NCBI RefSeq assembly: GCF_000799465.1
Contig: NZ_JUGU01000001.1
Coordinates: 62,001-126,000 of the forward strand
Source: Psychroserpens sp. Hel_I_66
GTDB lineage: Bacteria > Bacteroidota > Bacteroidia > Flavobacteriales > Flavobacteriaceae
Direction of reading: 5' to 3'
DNA: 64,000 nucleotides
Shown: positions 9,570 through 19,207 of the stretch, one piece after another
Layout: every line of letters begins with the position of its first letter
Position numbering within the stretch: position 1 is the stretch's first letter
The notes under the pieces: model-generated
The model's input: only the letters and a program-made list of their open reading frames with translations
Databases searched by the model: none
What the model was told of the DNA's origin: nothing
Translations under genes and position numbers: made by a program

Positions 9570-10301
9570 ATGACACACACATACACAATTACAGGTATGA
9601 CCTGTAACGGTTGTAAAGCTTCGGTAGAGAAAGCTTTACAATCCATTAATGGCGTTACAGAAGTTTCAGTAAATCTTGAAGAATCTCACGCAAAAGTGAG
9701 CATGTCTAATCATATTTCTACGGAAACTTTAAAACAAGCCTTACCAGATAAATACACCTTAACCGAAAAAGCGACTAAAAACGTATTCTCTTCAGCTTCC
9801 GAAGAACAAATAGAAGAGAAAAGTGAGCTAAAGCAGCTGTTTCCTCTGTTTTTGATTTTTGGTTATATTTTGGTCGCTTCCTTTTTAATGAACATTAAGC
9901 CTTTTAATGTAGAGAGCTTTATGCTTGATTTTATGGGATTGTTTTATATCGTTTTTAGCTTTTTCAAGCTATTGGATTTAAAGGGATTCCCAGAAAGTTT
10001 TAAAATGTACGATCCATTGGCAAAAGCGCTTCCAGCTTACGGTTGGGTCTATCCGTTTATCGAATTGGCATTAGGATTTTTATTTTTAATGAGATTACAA
10101 ATCCCCTTGGCATTAATCCTCACCTTAGTCATTTTGGGAATAACAACGATAGGAGTGACGAAAACACTTTTAGATAAAAAATCAATTCAATGTGCTTGTT
10201 TGGGCACAGCTTTGAAACTCCCAATGACCAAAGCGACTTTTATTGAGAATTCAATCATGATTATCATGGCAGTATTTATGCTTTTTAAAATCTATAATTA
10301 A
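9570..10301 (+). CDS. HMA metal-binding domain fused to a MauE/DoxX-like membrane domain
   Basis: The N-terminus (residues 1-65) is a heavy-metal-associated ferredoxin-like fold with the metal-binding GMTCNGC motif. A charged linker of about 25 residues leads to four membrane helices (about 90-240) resembling MauE/DoxX-like proteins, with a Cys pair (IQCACLG) in the last loop. It probably binds and passes on a soft metal such as copper at the inner membrane. It is separated by 1 nt from the TonB receptor and lies in the same metal-linked operon. Confidence 0.8.
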   Translation: MTHTYTITGMTCNGCKASVEKALQSINGVTEVSVNLEESHAKVSMSNHISTETLKQALPDKYTLTEKATKNVFSSASEEQIEEKSELKQLFPLFLIFGYILVASFLMNIKPFNVESFMLDFMGLFYIVFSFFKLLDLKGFPESFKMYDPLAKALPAYGWVYPFIELALGFLFLMRLQIPLALILTLVILGITTIGVTKTLLDKKSIQCACLGTALKLPMTKATFIENSIMIIMAVFMLFKIYN

Positions 10302-10302
10302 A

Positions 10303-12543
10303 ATGAAAAACTTATTATTTTTAATTTTAATGCTGCCAATGCTAGCGTTTTCACAAGAAACTATTGAAGGCATTATTACCGAGAAAGTTGACGGAAATAA
10401 AATGTTTCCGTTAGCAGGAGCCAATGTGTTTTGGTTGGACACATCTGTTGGTGCTGTTACAGATATTGATGGTAAATTCAGTATCGCCTATCAACCTAGT
10501 TACACCAAATTGGTGATTAGTTTTGTAGGTTTTAAAACAGATACCTTAACCATTACAAAACCTAAATACATTAAGCACTTATTAGAGGCAACCAGTGATT
10601 TAGATCAAATTACATTGACCGCAAGAAAGCAAGCGACATCAAGATCTTATATGTCCTCACAAAATATTATGACCATAAGCAGTGACGAATTACTAAAAGC
10701 TGCGTGTTGTAATCTATCTGAAAGTTTTGAAACAAACCCCTCAATAGATGTCAATTTTTCTGATGCTGTAACAGGTACACGACAAATAAAGATGCTAGGC
10801 TTGACCAGCAAATACATTTTGATTACTACGGAGAATATACCGTCAATTAGAGGTGCATCCCAAGCTTACGGTTTGAGTTACATCCCAGGTACTTGGGTAG
10901 AAAGTATTCAAGTCACAAAAGGCGCAGGAAGTGTTGTTAACGGTTTTGAGAGTATTGCAGGACAAATCAATGCTGAGCTGTATAAACCAACCACAGATGC
11001 ACGGTTTTTTGTCAATCTTTACGGTTCGATGAATGGTCGTTTAGAGCTCAATACCCATATAAACACTCAAGTTAGTGATAAATGGAGTACAGGTTTTTAT
11101 ATCCACGGAAATTTTAGAGATCAAAAATTTGATAAAAACAACGATACATTTTTAGATGTTCCCCTTAAAAAACAAGTAAATGTGATGAACCGTTGGCAGT
11201 ACACAAACCCAGAAAAAGGCTTCGTGAGCTTTATAAACCTGAGATACTTAAATGATGAAAACCAAGCAGGTCAAATCAATTTTGATCCAGATACAGATCG
11301 ATTGACTACCAATGCTTGGGGAAACCAAATCAATACAAAGCGTTTTGAAGTATCAGCAAAATTAGGTTATGTAAACCCAGAAATTCCTTGGCAGAGTTTA
11401 GGTGTTCAATTTGCGTATAGCAACCATAACCAAGATTCTTATTTTGGCTTGAATGAATATGATATCAATCATAATAGTGTGTATTCTAATGTGATTTATA
11501 ATTCCATCATAAGCGATTCCAGGCATAAAATCAAAACGGGATTAGGGTTTACTTACGATCATTACGATGAGTTTGCCATTGGAGCAGATTTTGAGCGTAG
11601 TGAGCGTTCCGCGGGAGCATTTTTTGAATACTCCTACGATAATCTAGATAAATTAACCCTTACAGCAGGTTTGCGTTTTGATACACACAATTTATTTGGT
11701 GAGTTTATTACGCCTCGTTTACATGCTCGTTACACGCCTTGGGAGAAATCTGCTTTTAGGGCATCTATTGGGAGAGGAAAGCGTAGTGCTAACATTTTTG
11801 CTGAAAATCAAAACATATTTGCCACATCGCGTAGCATTAATATCCTTAATTCCGGTGGAAATATATACGGTTTGGATCCTGAAATTGCATGGAATTATGG
11901 AGTCTCGTATCTTCAAGGTTTCAATCTCTTCGGAAGAAAAGCAGATATCATTCTAGATTATTATAGAACAGACTTTCAAAATCAAGTCGTTATAGATTGG
12001 GAAAATCCTCAGGAAGTTAATTTTTATAATCTGGAAGGGGATAGTTATGCCAATAGCTTTCAGGTTGAGCTAAATTACAATGTATTTGAGCATTTTGATT
12101 TACGAACTGCTTACAAGTATTACGATGTACAAACTGAATATGCAACGGGAAAGCTTTCAAACCCTTTAATTCCGAAGCATCGATTCTTCGCCAATGCCTC
12201 TTACGAAACTCATATTCATGAAGGAGAGACGTCCCAATGGAAATTTGACTTGACTTACAATTGGTTGAGTGAACAACGCTTTTCTTCTACAGCATCTAAT
12301 CCAATAGAGTACAGGTTACCTGAGCAATCACCAACAGTTGGTACATTAAACGTCCAAGTTACTAAAGTGTTTTCTCCAAAATTTGAAGTATATTTAGGTG
12401 GTGAGAATATTACAAATGTGAGACAGGACAATCCTATTTTAGGAGCAGATGATCCATTTGGTTCAAATTTTGATACTACTTTTGTGTATGGCCCAATTTT
12501 TGGAAGTATGTATTACGCAGGCTTAAGATTTAAAATAAAATAA
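10303..12543 (+). CDS. TonB-dependent outer-membrane receptor of a metal-linked operon
   Basis: The 746-residue protein has a signal peptide (LPMLAFSQ, residues 1-18), a carboxypeptidase-regulatory-like beta domain (about 20-105, with FPLAGANVFWLDTSVGAVTD), a TonB plug (about 120-225), and a large beta-barrel ending in YAGLRFKIK. Genes for HMA proteins on both sides suggest a metal chelate or copper-related substrate; that is inference from context. The CC in KAACCNLSESFETNPSIDV is conserved in this receptor subgroup as I know it. Translation is probably coupled to the upstream gene. Confidence 0.9.
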   Translation: MKNLLFLILMLPMLAFSQETIEGIITEKVDGNKMFPLAGANVFWLDTSVGAVTDIDGKFSIAYQPSYTKLVISFVGFKTDTLTITKPKYIKHLLEATSDLDQITLTARKQATSRSYMSSQNIMTISSDELLKAACCNLSESFETNPSIDVNFSDAVTGTRQIKMLGLTSKYILITTENIPSIRGASQAYGLSYIPGTWVESIQVTKGAGSVVNGFESIAGQINAELYKPTTDARFFVNLYGSMNGRLELNTHINTQVSDKWSTGFYIHGNFRDQKFDKNNDTFLDVPLKKQVNVMNRWQYTNPEKGFVSFINLRYLNDENQAGQINFDPDTDRLTTNAWGNQINTKRFEVSAKLGYVNPEIPWQSLGVQFAYSNHNQDSYFGLNEYDINHNSVYSNVIYNSIISDSRHKIKTGLGFTYDHYDEFAIGADFERSERSAGAFFEYSYDNLDKLTLTAGLRFDTHNLFGEFITPRLHARYTPWEKSAFRASIGRGKRSANIFAENQNIFATSRSINILNSGGNIYGLDPEIAWNYGVSYLQGFNLFGRKADIILDYYRTDFQNQVVIDWENPQEVNFYNLEGDSYANSFQVELNYNVFEHFDLRTAYKYYDVQTEYATGKLSNPLIPKHRFFANASYETHIHEGETSQWKFDLTYNWLSEQRFSSTASNPIEYRLPEQSPTVGTLNVQVTKVFSPKFEVYLGGENITNVRQDNPILGADDPFGSNFDTTFVYGPIFGSMYYAGLRFKIK

Positions 12544-12590
12544 CAAATTCCTGTGAAAGCAGGAATCTAAAAGAAAAATAGATAGATATT

Positions 12591-12944
12591 ATGAAAAAAA
12601 TAATTACAGTGTTCGTATTATTGGTAACAACAATAACCTTCGCTCAAAATAAAAATGAAAGAGCATCAATGGAAGTTGATGGTGTATGCTTAATGTGTAA
12701 AGACCGAATTGAAAAAGCAGCCATAAGAACAAAAGGCGTAAAATCTGCCATTTGGAATGTGGATACACATGAACTCAAACTAATCTATGATGCCAGAAAA
12801 ACCGATGTAGATTCTATTAGTAAAAGCATAGCTTCTGTTGGTCACGACACAAAGAAAATCAAAGCCACAGAAGAGGCTTACAATACAGTTCATCCATGTT
12901 GTAAGTATCGGGATGAGGAGATTAAAAAAGATCATAAAAACTAG
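12591..12944 (+). CDS. Periplasmic HMA-domain protein
   Basis: 117 residues: a signal peptide (MKKIITVFVLLVTTITFAQ), then an HMA-like fold in which the metal motif reads GVCLMCKDRIEKA (CxxC), and a C-terminal tail with a CC pair (HPCCKYRDEE). The secreted location suggests a metal carrier working with the preceding TonB receptor. It is the last gene of the operon and is followed by a strong terminator. Confidence 0.85.
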   Translation: MKKIITVFVLLVTTITFAQNKNERASMEVDGVCLMCKDRIEKAAIRTKGVKSAIWNVDTHELKLIYDARKTDVDSISKSIASVGHDTKKIKATEEAYNTVHPCCKYRDEEIKKDHKN

Positions 12945-12963
12945 AATTTAAAAACTAAAATTG

Positions 12964-12995
12964 AAAAAGTCTAAATTAACATTTAGACTTTTTTT
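12964..12995 (+). terminator. Rho-independent terminator
   Basis: Perfect hairpin AAAAAGTCTAAAT / ATTTAGACTTTTT with a 4-nt loop, followed by a T run. It closes the metal-linked operon that begins with the broken HYC_CC_PP gene. Confidence 0.9.
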
Positions 12996-13051
12996 ATTAT
13001 TTGACGCAACCATTTTGAGTTATTGAAGACTATAGGGAAAGAGGTTTAATT
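12993..13051 (+). repeat. Copy 1 of a duplicated 59-bp leader, upstream of lipoprotein 1
   Basis: 59 bp that recur at 13961-14019 with three mismatches, in the same position relative to the downstream start codon. Both copies contain TTATTTGACGCAACCATT and GACTATAGGGAAA. The pair shows that promoter/leader and gene were duplicated together. Confidence 0.9.
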
Positions 13052-13065
13052 AAAAACATTATTAC

Positions 13066-13959
13066 ATGAAAAATTTCACAGCTGTATGCATACTAATATT
13101 TATTTCAATTTTTATGTATTCTTGTGATGAAGAATCAATAGAGAGTCCTATAGATGAATCAAGTGAATTAATTTCAATTAAAGCGGTAACAAATCTAGGA
13201 GGTTTAAGTATTTATAGCTTTAATGAAGATTTAATTACGGAAGTAAACAGTAATAATACATATCAAATAAATACCTTTAGTAATGGAAAAATGGTTATGT
13301 TGGAGCATTATTATGACGATGGGTCAATTTATCTTACAGATTCGTTCGAATATGATATTAATGATCGTATTGTGAATAATACTACGGATTACCCGAATAA
13401 TGAAACAATAGTTCGTAATTATGAATATATCGGAAATAATATTTTGGCATCAAGGTCTGAGTACGATAGTGATGGCAGTTTGATTGATGAGACAACTTAT
13501 TCCTTTACCTTAAATAGTATTAATCAAATTGTTCGTTATGAGAACAACGACGGTACCAACTATTGGGATGCGACATACACCAATGGAAATTTGACAGAAT
13601 TTGTATCAAATAGTGGTGGAGTTTATAAAACAACAACCCTAACCTATTCAACAGAATTGGCAAGTCAACCCTATCATATAGAAAGCTTTCGTTATGGTCC
13701 CGAATGGAAAAACAATATGATGCTGACTGAAACATCAGTTTTTGCCTTTAAACGTCTAGCAGATCAAGGAGCAGGAGCTAATTATTTAACAGGATATACC
13801 TTTACTAACATATATGATGATGGGAGTGAAGAAAATTCGATAGTCCTAGATGTAACATATGAATTTGATAATTTAGGTAGATTATCAAAACAAACACAAA
13901 CTAAGACATTTTATGACAACAATCCATTAACGAAAGAATTAACTTATGAATATCAATAA
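13066..13959 (+). CDS. Surface-type lipoprotein with YD-like repeats (paralogue 1)
   Basis: 297 residues with a lipoprotein signal (IFMYSC, Cys at about residue 19), followed by an acidic spacer. The body is made of short beta-strand units rich in Tyr, Asp, Asn and Gly, such as DSFEYDINDRIVNNT and NYEYIGNNILASRSEYDSDG, which resemble YD/RHS-like or DUF4595-like hairpin repeats. No enzyme motif is visible. The next gene is a diverged paralogue with the same ending pattern (LTYEYQ versus LITYEYE). Function is unknown; likely outer-membrane anchored. Confidence 0.75.
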   Translation: MKNFTAVCILIFISIFMYSCDEESIESPIDESSELISIKAVTNLGGLSIYSFNEDLITEVNSNNTYQINTFSNGKMVMLEHYYDDGSIYLTDSFEYDINDRIVNNTTDYPNNETIVRNYEYIGNNILASRSEYDSDGSLIDETTYSFTLNSINQIVRYENNDGTNYWDATYTNGNLTEFVSNSGGVYKTTTLTYSTELASQPYHIESFRYGPEWKNNMMLTETSVFAFKRLADQGAGANYLTGYTFTNIYDDGSEENSIVLDVTYEFDNLGRLSKQTQTKTFYDNNPLTKELTYEYQ

Positions 13960-13960
13960 T

Positions 13961-14019
13961 TTTATTATTTGACGCAACCATTATGAGTTATTGTAGACTA
14001 TAGGGAAATAGGTTTAATT
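13961..14019 (+). repeat. Copy 2 of the duplicated 59-bp leader, upstream of lipoprotein 2
   Basis: Matches 12993-13051 at 56 of 59 positions, offset by exactly 968 bp. It lies directly after the stop codon of lipoprotein 1 and 15 bp before the start of lipoprotein 2. Confidence 0.9.
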
Positions 14020-14034
14020 TAAAAAAAAATTATT

Positions 14035-14982
14035 ATGATAAAATATACAAGATTCTTTTCAATTCTATTTTTAACAATAGTATTGATTTCATGCGACAAT
14101 GATTCTGTTACTAATGACAACCCTGTTTCAGGAGCACCCAATAATTCTCAAACTCTTGTTTCTATAACTAAGAATTCAACTTGGGTAAATTATCTTGAAG
14201 TCATTAATTTTACCGACGGAAAGATTACAAATATTCAATTTAGTGATGGACCGTACCATATTTATAGTTACACAAATAATTTGGTGACAGAGATTCAAGA
14301 ATTCAACGTTAGTGGAACACTTTTGTTCACAAATACCTTTTCATATGATGGAGATGGTAGATTGGTTGGAAAAGTAGTTTTGCCAAGTTCATCGTCACCA
14401 GAATGGGAAAATTACACTACCTATCAATATAGCTACACTGATGATTCAATAATTACAGCAATCAAATTATTTGATTTTGATGACGTTCAACAGGAAGACA
14501 CTATATACCACAATTTAGAGCTTAATCAAAATAATGTTACGAGATCAATTGGGTCTGTATCTCCTCTTTATTCTCCATTTGACTTTAGAAGTGATGTTAC
14601 ATATATAGATGATAACCCTTTGACTTATGAAAGGTATTTTTCAGGAAATTTAAATATCAATTCAAGTTATGAATACTTAGACGGATTGGCTGCTGATGCT
14701 TACACGGTTGAAAAACTTAAGTTTGGAGTGCATTGGAAAATAAATAGTTTATTATCTCATGGCGTACCAACGCTTGGAACTTATGTTCTTGATGATATAA
14801 CATCAAAATATTTATCTAAAGTAGATTATAATTACAATTATCAAGAGCAATCGATTAATAATATTACAACTTACAGCTATGAATTCGATGAAGAGAATTT
14901 GCTAATAAGTGAATCACAATCAAAATATAGCTCAGCTGTAGATCAAACGTATTTAACATTGATTACTTATGAATATGAGTAA
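14035..14982 (+). CDS. Surface-type lipoprotein with YD-like repeats (paralogue 2)
   Basis: 315 residues with a lipoprotein signal (VLISCDND, Cys at about residue 20) and a spacer rich in Asn, Pro and Ser. The repeat body is like that of the upstream gene (TNTFSYDGDGRLVGK, KLKFGVHWKINSLL versus FRYGPEWKNNMML). The proteins are clearly related but well diverged, while the 59-bp leaders are nearly identical, so the leader is under stronger constraint or was copied later. Function is unknown. Confidence 0.75.
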   Translation: MIKYTRFFSILFLTIVLISCDNDSVTNDNPVSGAPNNSQTLVSITKNSTWVNYLEVINFTDGKITNIQFSDGPYHIYSYTNNLVTEIQEFNVSGTLLFTNTFSYDGDGRLVGKVVLPSSSSPEWENYTTYQYSYTDDSIITAIKLFDFDDVQQEDTIYHNLELNQNNVTRSIGSVSPLYSPFDFRSDVTYIDDNPLTYERYFSGNLNINSSYEYLDGLAADAYTVEKLKFGVHWKINSLLSHGVPTLGTYVLDDITSKYLSKVDYNYNYQEQSINNITTYSYEFDEENLLISESQSKYSSAVDQTYLTLITYEYE

Positions 14983-15037
14983 TACCTGTTAATTTAAGCA
15001 TAGAGATTTCTATTTGACCGTATGATTGACTTTATAA

Positions 15038-15069
15038 AAAAAGCCTTTGACTCTCATCAAAGGCTTTTT
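15038..15069. terminator. Bidirectional terminator between lipoprotein 2 and groEL
   Basis: Perfect 13-bp stem AAAAAGCCTTTGA / TCAAAGGCTTTTT with a 6-nt loop. A and T runs on both sides let it act for the plus-strand lipoprotein and for minus-strand groEL. Confidence 0.9.
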
Positions 15070-15123
15070 CAATTTATTATATGCTCACATTTAAGCGAGT
15101 AAATTATTAATGGCAATTCGCCA

Positions 15124-16779
<1,656 letters not shown>

Positions 16780-16863
16780 CTAATGGCTTTTGGCCTTTAG
16801 CTATACGTTTTTAAATTTTAGATTATTTATGCTAAAAGCGAAAGGCTAATAGCGAGAAGCGAA

Positions 16864-17139
16864 TTATACAATCGCCAAAATATCACTCTCACGCATGATG
16901 AGGTAATCTTTTCCTTCTAGTTTAAGTTCGGTTCCAGCATATTTTCCGTAGAGAACGCTATCACCAGATTTAACTGTCATTGGTTCGTCTTTCGTGCCTT
17001 TACCAACAGCGACAACTTTTCCTTTTTGTGGTTTTTCTTTAGCGTTGTCTGGAATGATAATTCCTGAAGCTGTCTTAGTTTCAGCCTCAACAGGTTCAAT
17101 AAGAACTCTATCTGCTAGTGGTTTAATGTTTAAGCTCAT
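16864..17139 (-). CDS. groES: Co-chaperonin GroES
   Basis: 91 residues forming the lid of the GroEL chamber. The family start ([12 protein letters not shown]), the mobile-loop region ([21 protein letters not shown]) and the end ([13 protein letters not shown]) are all present. It is first in the groES-groEL unit. The leader upstream holds a sigma-54-like promoter and a 16-bp palindrome, listed separately. Confidence 0.98.
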   Translation of the reverse strand: MSLNIKPLADRVLIEPVEAETKTASGIIIPDNAKEKPQKGKVVAVGKGTKDEPMTVKSGDSVLYGKYAGTELKLEGKDYLIMRESDILAIV

Positions 17140-17171
17140 TGTTATATGTGTTTTTTAAATTAAAATATAAT

Positions 17172-17187
17172 GTTGATTGCAATCAAC
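17172..17187. promoter_or_regulatory. 16-bp perfect palindrome in the groES leader
   Basis: GTTGATTGCAATCAAC is perfectly self-complementary and lies 33 bp upstream of the groES start codon. With the promoter proposed at 17200-17216 it would sit in the transcribed leader, near the start point. It does not resemble CIRCE (TTAGCACTC inverted repeat). It could bind a repressor or form an RNA hairpin. Confidence 0.55.
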
Positions 17188-17199
17188 GCATAAGCGTTA

Positions 17200-17216
17200 T
17201 GCTAAAAATGTGCCAA
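17200..17216 (-). promoter_or_regulatory. Sigma-54-like (-24/-12) promoter for groES-groEL
   Basis: On the minus strand the sequence reads TTGGCACATTTTTAGCA. Sigma-54 promoters have GG at -24 and GC at -12, with exactly 10 nt between them and the consensus TTGGCACR-N4-TTGCW. Here the spacing is 10 and only one consensus position differs (TAGC for TTGC). No TAnnTTTG housekeeping element was seen nearer groES. A sigma-54 activator is encoded 2 kb away at 19208-20479. Recognition by RpoN is inference. Confidence 0.5.
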
Positions 17217-17268
17217 TGAATTTTAACTGACAAAGTTTCAGTAGATGCACATTTCCGAAGAGATAAGC

Positions 17269-17301
17269 AAAAAAAAAATGCCAGCTAATTTAGCTGGCAT
17301 T
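17269..17301 (-). terminator. Terminator of the miaB-secG operon
   Basis: Hairpin ATGCCAGCTAA / TTAGCTGGCAT, followed on the minus strand by a run of ten T. It lies just downstream of secG and ends the minus-strand operon. Confidence 0.9.
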
Positions 17302-17324
17302 TAAATATTTTAAAATAAGTTTCT

Positions 17325-17678
17325 TTATAAAGAATCTGCTGGAGTTGCGATATCCTCTGCAGAGTTATCTGTAGATGGAGCCATTGGAGTAGTGGTTGTT
17401 GTTTCTTCTCCATTGATTACTTTAGATTCCTCAACGCCTCCTGCTCCAGGTATAGCAAAGTTAGAAGCTAAAATTAATGCAAGTAATAACGTTGCTAAAG
17501 CCCAAGTACTCTTGTCTAAAAAGTCGGTTGTTTTTTTAACACCTCCCAATTGTTGAGTGCCACCACCACCAAATGATGAAGATAATCCTCCTCCTTTTGG
17601 ATTTTGTACCATAACAACTACAACTAGTAAAAATGATACTAGTATGATTAAGATTAAAAAGATTGTAAACGTATTCAT
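17325..17678 (-). CDS. secG: Preprotein translocase subunit SecG
   Basis: Small membrane subunit of the SecYEG channel. 117 residues: first helix (FLILIILVSFLLVVVVMVQ), the family motif NPKGGGLSSSFGGGGTQQLGGVKKTTDFLDK, second helix (LATLLLALILASN), then an acidic Thr/Glu-rich tail typical of Bacteroidota SecG. It is the last gene of the minus-strand operon, 4 nt after the TPR protein. Confidence 0.95.
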   Translation of the reverse strand: MNTFTIFLILIILVSFLLVVVVMVQNPKGGGLSSSFGGGGTQQLGGVKKTTDFLDKSTWALATLLLALILASNFAIPGAGGVEESKVINGEETTTTTPMAPSTDNSAEDIATPADSL

Positions 17679-17682
17679 TGGT

Positions 17683-18633
17683 TTATGTATTATTTTCTTG
17701 TAATTTCTTTATCGCTTTAATTTGGTCTGCAAAGAAACCACTTTTTTCTGGATATTTCAAACTTAAAATTCTATAAGATTGAATTGCCTTTTCATAGTTA
17801 TTTTGCTCAAGGTAAATTCTCGCCAAAGTCTCGGTCATTAGGCCATCGTGAGCCATTTTGTCACTCTTGTCTATATTGATTTTTGGAGAATCTTTGGTGG
17901 GTTTTATTTTAGGATTATTTTCTAAAAAGCGATCAATAAGCTCAAATTTTTGGCTTACTTCGTTTGAATTTTTTTCTGGAGAACTTATGATTTTTTCTTC
18001 GGAAATTGACTCATTTTCATCTCGTTTGATTGGTTTAAAACTTGTGATCTTAAGCCATTCTGAAAAAGAGTGGGTTTCAGATTTTTCAAAATCTAGGGGT
18101 TTACCAATTTGTAGAATTTCTTCTGGTTTGATTTCTGTTTTTTCGTGTTCGATCTCAATCTCAGCTTGTTCTGGCGTGTGATTTGCCAATGATAGAAAAT
18201 GGGCAACATCTTCTGGTTTTACCTTTTGTTCAAATAGGTTTGGGTCTAGAACGCCTTCGGTATTTTTAATATGCTGTTTTAGTGCATCATCAATAGTAAC
18301 ACTTTTATTGACCGAAATATCATCCATCTCGTGAACGGTAATATCTTTTAAATGTTCTGAGTTTTGTTTGATGATCTGTGAAATTTCGTTTTGATTAAAC
18401 TCTTCCGAAGTTATAAAATCAAACAAAATACTTCTATCTGTCGTATAGGCAGCTGTAGTTTTTAATTCTTGATTGTATTTGTAACTACCCGATTTTTTCA
18501 AACCCTTAAGGTATAAGGCTCTTGCCGATTGAAAATAAGGAAATTTAGAACTCAGATCCTGTAATGCACCGGTTTGCTCCTCTGTTATTGATTTAGGATT
18601 TTGGAGTAGATATGTGAATTGTGTATTATCCAT
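17683..18633 (-). CDS. Tetratricopeptide-like protein of the LptE-SecG operon
   Basis: 316 residues without a signal peptide. The N-terminal 130 residues are helical (LQDLSSKFPYFQSARALYLKGLKKSGSYKYNQEL). A long acidic, low-complexity middle follows, and then a C-terminal TPR-like pair (LARIYLEQNNYEKAIQSYRILSLKYPEKSGFFADQI). The gene between lptE and secG in flavobacteria is usually of this type. The start codon abuts the lptE stop, which suggests coupling. Its role is not known. Confidence 0.75.
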   Translation of the reverse strand: MDNTQFTYLLQNPKSITEEQTGALQDLSSKFPYFQSARALYLKGLKKSGSYKYNQELKTTAAYTTDRSILFDFITSEEFNQNEISQIIKQNSEHLKDITVHEMDDISVNKSVTIDDALKQHIKNTEGVLDPNLFEQKVKPEDVAHFLSLANHTPEQAEIEIEHEKTEIKPEEILQIGKPLDFEKSETHSFSEWLKITSFKPIKRDENESISEEKIISSPEKNSNEVSQKFELIDRFLENNPKIKPTKDSPKINIDKSDKMAHDGLMTETLARIYLEQNNYEKAIQSYRILSLKYPEKSGFFADQIKAIKKLQENNT

Positions 18634-19137
18634 TTACCACTTTGCTAACGTCGCATTAAAAATATCTTGTGTGATACGCTCAAAAATTTGTTCATGCACT
18701 GCGTCTTTTTGTGCGCCTTGTAATAGTTGGCTCCCAGGATAATCTACAAAATGGGAAAAACGTTTTTCAAAATCTTCTGCTTCAGGGTCTGTGGTGTCAA
18801 AAAATCTTAAATTTACGGTGACGGAAAGTCTGTTTTCAGCAGCAGTACTATTGGCTTGGGCGGTAGTAGGAGAGATGCGGTACTCTACAATTTCACCTTC
18901 ATAGATCAATTCTCCATTAGTTGTCGTTAGAGTTAGGTTGGTTTGATTGAGTATTAAATCTTCTAAAGCGAGTTTAAAATCCCTGTCAAAACCAGGCTCA
19001 ATTAAATCTGCTGTATTTTGAAAATAATTAACCTGAAATGTCTCTGCCTTTAAATTTTGGACTCCCGTGAAAGAATAAGGTCCGCAACCGAATAAAAATG
19101 TAAAGCAAAGTAATATTAAATATGTAGTATGTTTCAT
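18634..19137 (-). CDS. lptE: LptE-family lipoprotein (LPS assembly)
   Basis: 167 residues with a lipoprotein signal (LFGCGPYSFTGV, Cys at about residue 18) and the compact beta fold seen in Bacteroidota LptE (FQVNYFQNTADLIEPGF, LIYEGEIVEYRISPTTA, VTVNLRFFDT). In known systems LptE plugs the LptD barrel that inserts lipopolysaccharide into the outer membrane. It is transcribed with the sigma-54 activator upstream and the TPR protein and secG downstream. Confidence 0.85.
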   Translation of the reverse strand: MKHTTYLILLCFTFLFGCGPYSFTGVQNLKAETFQVNYFQNTADLIEPGFDRDFKLALEDLILNQTNLTLTTTNGELIYEGEIVEYRISPTTAQANSTAAENRLSVTVNLRFFDTTDPEAEDFEKRFSHFVDYPGSQLLQGAQKDAVHEQIFERITQDIFNATLAKW

Positions 19138-19207
19138 TTATTTAATTATCTATAGATAGCAAACGTTTTGTTTGATGACCTATTTTTTAATGGGTCATAA
19201 AGTTTTG

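Noticed and set aside
13066..14982. YD-like repeats taken as an RHS/polymorphic toxin
   Set aside because: The proteins are about 300 residues, carry lipoprotein signals, and lack an RHS core barrel and any C-terminal toxin domain or immunity gene.
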